Positions 60,083 through 64,000 of a DNA stretch of 64,000 nucleotides are shown here, piece after piece (the first letter of the stretch is position 1; each line of letters starts with the position of its first letter). The stretch lies in assembly GCF_024138165.1 (NCBI RefSeq), contig NZ_CP100000.1, positions 2,790,001-2,854,000 of the forward strand. Direction: 5' to 3'. The stretch comes from Halorussus vallis (GTDB lineage: Archaea; Halobacteriota; Halobacteria; Halobacteriales; Haladaptataceae). The position numbers and the translations under genes were made by a program. Under the pieces are notes generated by a model. That model did no database searches, had not been told where the DNA came from, and worked only from the letters and a program-made list of their open reading frames with translations.

Positions 60083-60114
60083 CCGGGCCGCCGCGGCGCG
60101 CCGCGGCGGCCCGG
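60083..60114. repeat. Perfect 32-base palindrome
   Basis: Two 16-base arms are exact reverse complements with no loop. It lies between the ABC ATPase start (59994) and the stop of the small membrane gene (60142), both on the minus strand, so it may terminate the symporter transcript. Confidence 0.65.
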
Positions 60115-60141
60115 TCGATTTCGTCCCGAAAAGAGTTCGAA

Positions 60142-60363
60142 CTACTCGCCGCCGCGGACCGACTTCAGCGACGCGAAGAAGCCGAAGTAGGCGACGACGC
60201 CGCCGAACAGCGCGAGGTGGATCGCCCACGTCGGCGCGCCGAGGAACTCGAACAGCGCCGAGACGACCGCGACCCAGACGACCGCGAACGCGAGGTCGAC
60301 GGCCATGCCCGACCGGTGTTCGTCGACGTGGTTCCGAATCGCGGCGATGACGTTCACGTCCAT
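60142..60363 (-). CDS. Small two-span membrane protein after the symporter
   Basis: The 73-residue protein has two hydrophobic helices (MAVDLAFAVVWVAVVSALFEFLG and WAIHLALFGGVVAYFGFFASL) and short charged ends. It begins three bases after the symporter stop, so it is in the same operon. The function is unknown; a transport accessory role is a guess. Confidence 0.75.
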   Translation of the reverse strand: MDVNVIAAIRNHVDEHRSGMAVDLAFAVVWVAVVSALFEFLGAPTWAIHLALFGGVVAYFGFFASLKSVRGGE

Positions 60364-60366
60364 CGT

Positions 60367-62079
60367 TCAGTCGTCGGCCTGCGGTTCGCCGCCGTCGGTG
60401 CTGACCGCCGTGCCGTCGGTGGCGACGACGTCCTCGGCGGCCTGCTGCTGGGCCATCGGTTCGGGGCTGTGACACTGCCGGACGATGCGCTTGATGCGCT
60501 CGTCGGGTTCGTCGGTGACCAGCGAGACGCCGATGGTGACCGCGAACACGACCGGAACCGCGACCAGCGCCGACCCGATGGCGGGCAGCCACTGGGCGAG
60601 CGCCGCCGAGTAGGGCTCGCCGTTGCCGATGTACGTCGGCAGGACCTCGTTTATCATCGGAATGAGCCAGATGACCAGTCCGGTCGTCATGCCGGCCAGC
60701 GCGCCCTGGCGGTTGGTGTTCTCCCACCAGAGGCCGAGGAAGAACATCGGGAACAGCACCGCACCGGCCAGCGAGAACGCGTAGGAGACCAGCGCGGCGA
60801 TGGGCGCCGCCGGGTTGAGCGCCGCGAGGGTGGTGATGACCCCGAGCGCGACGATGCTCCCGCGGCCGACCAGCACCTGCTGGCGCTGGGTCGCGTCCTC
60901 GTTGATGATGTTGGCGTAGATGTCGTGGGAGATGGCCGACGACCCGGCGATGAACAGGCCGGCGGTGGTCGCGATGGCCGCGGCGATGCCGCCCGCGGCG
61001 ACGAAGCCAACGAACCACTGGGGCATCCCCGCCAGTTGGGTCGCGAGCACGACGATGACGTCGCCCGCCGCGCTCGTCATGCCGGGGTCGCCGTACACCG
61101 GCCCGATGTTCTTCGCGTAGAGGTCGGTGCCGAACGCCGCGAACGCGGGCGCGGAGAGGTACAGCAGGCAGATGAAGAACAGGCCCCAGACGGTCGACCA
61201 GCGGGCGGTCCGCTCGCTCTCGACCGTGTAGAACCGCACCAGCACGTGGGGGAGTCCGCAGGTCCCGACGACCAGCGAGAACGCCGTCGCGATCCAGAGG
61301 TAGTAGCTACCGCCGACGAACGGTTCGCTGAACTCCGACCCGAGCGTGCTGATCATCGTGCCGTACTCGATCTGCGGGAGTATCGTCGAGTACCCCTGCG
61401 AGAGGCCGACCGCGTAGAGGCCGGCGAGGAACGCGACGATGAGGATGACGTACTGGACGGCCATGTTCTTGGTCGCGCCCAGCATCCCGGAGAGGGTGAG
61501 ATAGCCCACCGTTATCGTCATCATCAGGATGACCATCGACTGATAGCCGCTCATCCCGGGGATGCCGATGTCGCCGAAGATGTACAGGCCGACCAGCCCC
61601 ATGCCGCGGGCCTGGCCGATGGCGTAGACGAACCCGATGAGGAACGTCGTGATGGCCGCGATGGCCCGGGCGCTGTCGGAGTCGTACCGGTCGCCGACGA
61701 AGTCGGGCGCGGTGTACTTGCCGAACCGCCGCATCTGGGCGGCCAGGAAGATGAGCAGGATGAAGTAGCCCGTCGACCAGCCGACGACGAACGCTAGGCC
61801 GTAGAACCCCGAGAGCGCGATGAGCGCCGCCATCCCGAGGTAGGAGGCCGCGGACATCCAGTTGGCCCCGATGGCCAGGCCGTTCTCGACGTTCCCGATG
61901 GAGCGGCCGGCGACCCACATGCCCTCGGTGTCGGCGACCTTGAACACGAAGCCGATGACGAGGAACAGCAGCAGCATCGCCGAGACGAGGATGGCCGGCA
62001 GGAGCTTGAACGAGACGTTCAGCCCCTCCGGCAGGAGGCCGGCCTGGAGTACGACCGCGCTCGCCGCGCCGGTCGTCAT
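60367..62079 (-). CDS. Sodium:solute symporter family protein (acetate/ActP-like, VC_2705 subfamily)
   Basis: The 570-residue protein has about thirteen membrane helices and SSS-family features: ADTEGMWVAGRSIGNVENGLAIGANWMSAASYLGMAAL near the start, QARGMGLVGLYIFGD, TCGLPHVLVRFYTV, and GLWWENTNRQGALAG. The subfamily uses a separate small DUF4212 subunit, encoded just upstream with a four-base overlap. Likely substrates are acetate or other short carboxylates. The hydrophilic tail begins after residue 520. Confidence 0.92.
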   Translation of the reverse strand: MTTGAASAVVLQAGLLPEGLNVSFKLLPAILVSAMLLLFLVIGFVFKVADTEGMWVAGRSIGNVENGLAIGANWMSAASYLGMAALIALSGFYGLAFVVGWSTGYFILLIFLAAQMRRFGKYTAPDFVGDRYDSDSARAIAAITTFLIGFVYAIGQARGMGLVGLYIFGDIGIPGMSGYQSMVILMMTITVGYLTLSGMLGATKNMAVQYVILIVAFLAGLYAVGLSQGYSTILPQIEYGTMISTLGSEFSEPFVGGSYYLWIATAFSLVVGTCGLPHVLVRFYTVESERTARWSTVWGLFFICLLYLSAPAFAAFGTDLYAKNIGPVYGDPGMTSAAGDVIVVLATQLAGMPQWFVGFVAAGGIAAAIATTAGLFIAGSSAISHDIYANIINEDATQRQQVLVGRGSIVALGVITTLAALNPAAPIAALVSYAFSLAGAVLFPMFFLGLWWENTNRQGALAGMTTGLVIWLIPMINEVLPTYIGNGEPYSAALAQWLPAIGSALVAVPVVFAVTIGVSLVTDEPDERIKRIVRQCHSPEPMAQQQAAEDVVATDGTAVSTDGGEPQADD

Positions 62080-62525
62080 TCGCGCACACCTCCGTCGGTC
62101 GCGGCGGCGTCCTCGCCGCCGCCCGCGCCGGCGGTCGTCCCGGCGGCGTGGTCGATGCCGTACTTCTCGTCGAGGCGGTCGCGCTTGCGGGCGTACCACA
62201 CCGACAGGAGCAACGCGCCGGCCGGCGCGCCGATGCCGACCAGGAAGTAGTGCAGCGGGAAGCCGATGACCGGCATCTCGGACGTCATGACCGCCGGCGC
62301 GAGCGCCGTCAGCGTCACCGGTCCGAAGACGATGACCGCCCAGACCGCGAAGCTAGTCCAGATGAGTCGGAGGTGGTCGCGCATGAACGGCGTGCTCGGG
62401 TTGAGCAGGTTGACCTCCTCTTCGAGGTAGTCGGCGTCGCGGTGGTCGCGCGCCGTCGCGACCCCCGCGCCGTCCGTCTCGATTCGAGCGTTGTCGGTCG
62501 GTTCGTGCGAGTCGTTATCTGTCAT
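62076..62525 (-). CDS. DUF4212-family symporter small subunit
   Basis: The 149-residue protein has a polar N-terminus (about 50 residues), two membrane helices (LIWTSFAVWAVIVFGPVTLTALAP and FPLHYFLVGIGAPAGALLLSVWYA) and an Ala/Gly-rich tail. The family is the known partner of sodium:solute symporters of the VC_2705 type. Its stop overlaps the symporter start by four bases (ATGA). Confidence 0.92.
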   Translation of the reverse strand: MTDNDSHEPTDNARIETDGAGVATARDHRDADYLEEEVNLLNPSTPFMRDHLRLIWTSFAVWAVIVFGPVTLTALAPAVMTSEMPVIGFPLHYFLVGIGAPAGALLLSVWYARKRDRLDEKYGIDHAAGTTAGAGGGEDAAATDGGVRE

Positions 62526-62920
62526 GAATGGGTGTCGTGGTTCGTGCGGGTTTCGTCGTTCGCGTGAGTGTCGTCGTTCGTCGCGGTTCGCGAGAATCCG
62601 CGGGCGGCGGGGAGGTCGCCGCGTCGGCGACCTCCCCGCCGCGAATCGCCCTGGCTCACCGAGTCGGACGTTCGGGACGCCGGTCCGGACCCTCGGCGCG
62701 CCGCGCCGAGGGTCCGGGTCCCGCGCCCCGACTATCCTCTTTCTTCATGAGCTATGTTCACAACCGTCGATTCACCACATAAAGGATGGAACTAACTATG
62801 CTACGCCCCGCTAATCACCGGCAAGCACACCGACACGCCGGGGATTCGGTCCGCCGGTCGTCGGCCCGGCGCGCGCCGGGCCGACGACCGCCCGCAATTC
62901 TTGCGACCGTGGGTAAACAG
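62526..62920. other. Intergenic region with three long palindromes
   Basis: No gene is visible. Three different perfect palindromes lie at 62605-62641 (17-bp arms, CGT loop), 62685-62717 (16-bp arms, one central base) and 62855-62890 (18-bp arms, no loop). The last, 31 bases after the regulator stop, may be its terminator. The other two lie upstream of the symporter operon. An AT-rich patch near 62740-62785 (TTCACCACATAAAGG) may hold the symporter promoter. Confidence 0.6.
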
Positions 62921-64000
62921 CTAGTGTCCCCCGGCCGCGTCGGACGCGTCGGCGTCGTCGAACACCGCGTCGAGCACCTTCTGTTCGGCCTTCCGGAGGT
63001 GGTTGTGGAGCGTCGGCGACGAGACGTCCATCGAAGCCGCGAGTTCCTCGGCCGTGCTCCCGCGGGGCCACTCGAAGTAGCCCGCGAGGTAGGCGGCCCG
63101 GAGCACCGTCCGCTGGCGCTCGGTCAGGCTGTCGCGGGCCGTCCGCCGGACGCTGGCCGCGCTCGGAACCGGCGTCTCGATCTCGCGCTTCGAGCGCAGG
63201 CGGGTTTCGGGGAATCGGTCCTCGACGGCCTCGACGACCCGCCGGACGTCGACGCGCCGGGAGAAGACGCCGGTGACGTCGGCGACGCCGTCCTCGGCCG
63301 ACAACCCGCGGACCGTCCCGCCGCGCTCGACCACGACCGTCGCGATCGACTCGCCCGAGACGGCGAACTCGAACAGCGCGTCGTCGCCGTAGTCGCGGAC
63401 GAGGCGGGCGTCGTCGACCGGACCGGCGGCGCTCACTCGTTCGAGAACGTCGCTCACGGCGGACCCCCGGGCCGTCACGAAGTACAGTAGCGAGTGGTCC
63501 TCCACCGGGACGACTCCTTCGAGTTCGAACGCACAGCCGAGGTCGGCCGAGGCGGCCGCGAGGAACGCGCCCTCGTCGGCGGTCCGGAGCGAGAGTTCCA
63601 CGCCGGTGTCCGAGAGCAGCAGGCGCTTCCGCTCGATGGCCGTGAGCGTCCGGCCTACGCGCCGACCGGCGTCGGCGAGCAACGCCCGGTCGCCGGCCGC
63701 GAACGCGTCGGCGGCGACGCAGAGCAGACCTCGGGCGGCGTCGCTCGACCGGAGCGGCGCGACGGCGAACGGACAGCCAGCTAGCGGTCCGGCGACGCGA
63801 ATCTCGTCCACCACGGTCACGGCCGACTGGCCGCCGTCGTCGGACGACGGTGGCCAGTCGGCCGCGCTCGCGGCGTCTGCGACCGCGGCCGCAACGGCCT
63901 CGTCGGTCCCCGGCGGTGCGGTGCTGGCTCGGACTTCGCCGCGTTCGTCGCAGACCCAGACGCCGCGGTAGACATCGGCGAGGCGCTCGCAGGCGGCTTC
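62921..64000 (-). CDS. Bat-type regulator with sensor domain, cut by the window edge
   Basis: The frame is open from 64000 and ends at 62921, giving at least 359 residues; the 5' end is outside the window. A GAF-like sensor region (AGCPFAVAPLRSSDAARGLLCVAADAFAAGDRALLADAGRRVGRTLTAIERKRLLLSDT) is followed by a middle bacterio-opsin-activator domain. The C-terminal HTH_10 reads LTERQRTVLRAAYLAGYFEWPRGSTAEELAASMDVSSPTLHNHLRKAEQKVLD. It lies upstream of, and on the same strand as, the symporter genes and is their likely regulator. Confidence 0.9.
   Translation of the reverse strand, partial: EAACERLADVYRGVWVCDERGEVRASTAPPGTDEAVAAAVADAASAADWPPSSDDGGQSAVTVVDEIRVAGPLAGCPFAVAPLRSSDAARGLLCVAADAFAAGDRALLADAGRRVGRTLTAIERKRLLLSDTGVELSLRTADEGAFLAAASADLGCAFELEGVVPVEDHSLLYFVTARGSAVSDVLERVSAAGPVDDARLVRDYGDDALFEFAVSGESIATVVVERGGTVRGLSAEDGVADVTGVFSRRVDVRRVVEAVEDRFPETRLRSKREIETPVPSAASVRRTARDSLTERQRTVLRAAYLAGYFEWPRGSTAEELAASMDVSSPTLHNHLRKAEQKVLDAVFDDADASDAAGGH

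Overview
The window is chromosomal DNA of a halophilic archaeon of class Halobacteria. The sequence is very GC-rich, and the proteins are strongly acidic (runs of D and E). Most genes have a TATA-like box about 26-29 bases before the start codon, which means leaderless transcripts. The gene set is haloarchaeal: TRAM-fused aIF2-beta, a double-fold histone, an RpaC-type single-strand binding protein, Bat-type HTH regulators, an Azf-type glucose-6-phosphate dehydrogenase, a PGF-CTERM surface protein and a BHB intron in a tRNA. I cannot name the genus from sequence alone; a Halorussus/Haladaptatus-like organism would fit.

Region 1 (0.2-15.5 kb) is a sugar-acid catabolism and uptake locus. It holds a 2-oxoglutarate-semialdehyde-type aldehyde dehydrogenase, an IclR regulator, a DapA-family dehydratase/aldolase, a family-1 sugar ABC transporter (lipoprotein, ATPase, two permeases) and a mannonate dehydratase. 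A KDG kinase at 53.6 kb fits the same pathway. Two highly diverged chaperonin (thermosome-like) genes are interleaved with these genes on the opposite strand; one sits between the binding-protein gene and the ATPase gene. This is the most unusual gene arrangement in the window. Small inverted repeats at two promoters look like operators.

Region 2 (15.5-28.4 kb) contains a diverged malate/lactate dehydrogenase, an AT-rich gene-poor island, a BrkB-type membrane protein, a MATE exporter, an ornithine-cyclodeaminase-family enzyme, a creatininase-family amidase, MptD, aIF2-beta, Azf, an HtpX protease and tRNA-Arg.

Region 3 (28.5-45.6 kb) holds RpaC, a histone next to a histone-deacetylase-family gene, a DtxR-type regulator, a Nudix hydrolase, a uracil-DNA glycosylase, an RNB nuclease, aIF1, a MoxR-DUF58-transglutaminase operon and the CCA-adding enzyme.

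Region 4 (45.7-48.3 kb) holds tRNA-Asn, an intron-containing tRNA-Met and a compact set of small membrane-protein genes around a Bat-type regulator. Every gene in that set starts about 40-50 bases from a CGAACATGTTCG-type palindrome.

Region 5 (48.5-64 kb) contains a free-standing FlaD/E-domain protein, a YHS protein, a mercuric-reductase-like flavoprotein, a PGF-CTERM surface protein, KDG kinase, a sirtuin, MutL, an ABC-2 exporter, a sodium:solute symporter with its DUF4212 partner and a Bat-type regulator cut by the window edge.

Non-coding structure is rich. A dispersed element (family A, seven full or partial copies) folds into a branched stem-loop whose helices are kept by compensating changes between copies. 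A second dispersed element (family B) occurs three times. About eleven long perfect or near-perfect palindromes (14-25 bp arms, 0-6 base loops, each with a different sequence) lie only between genes, several of them between divergent genes where they cannot be terminators.
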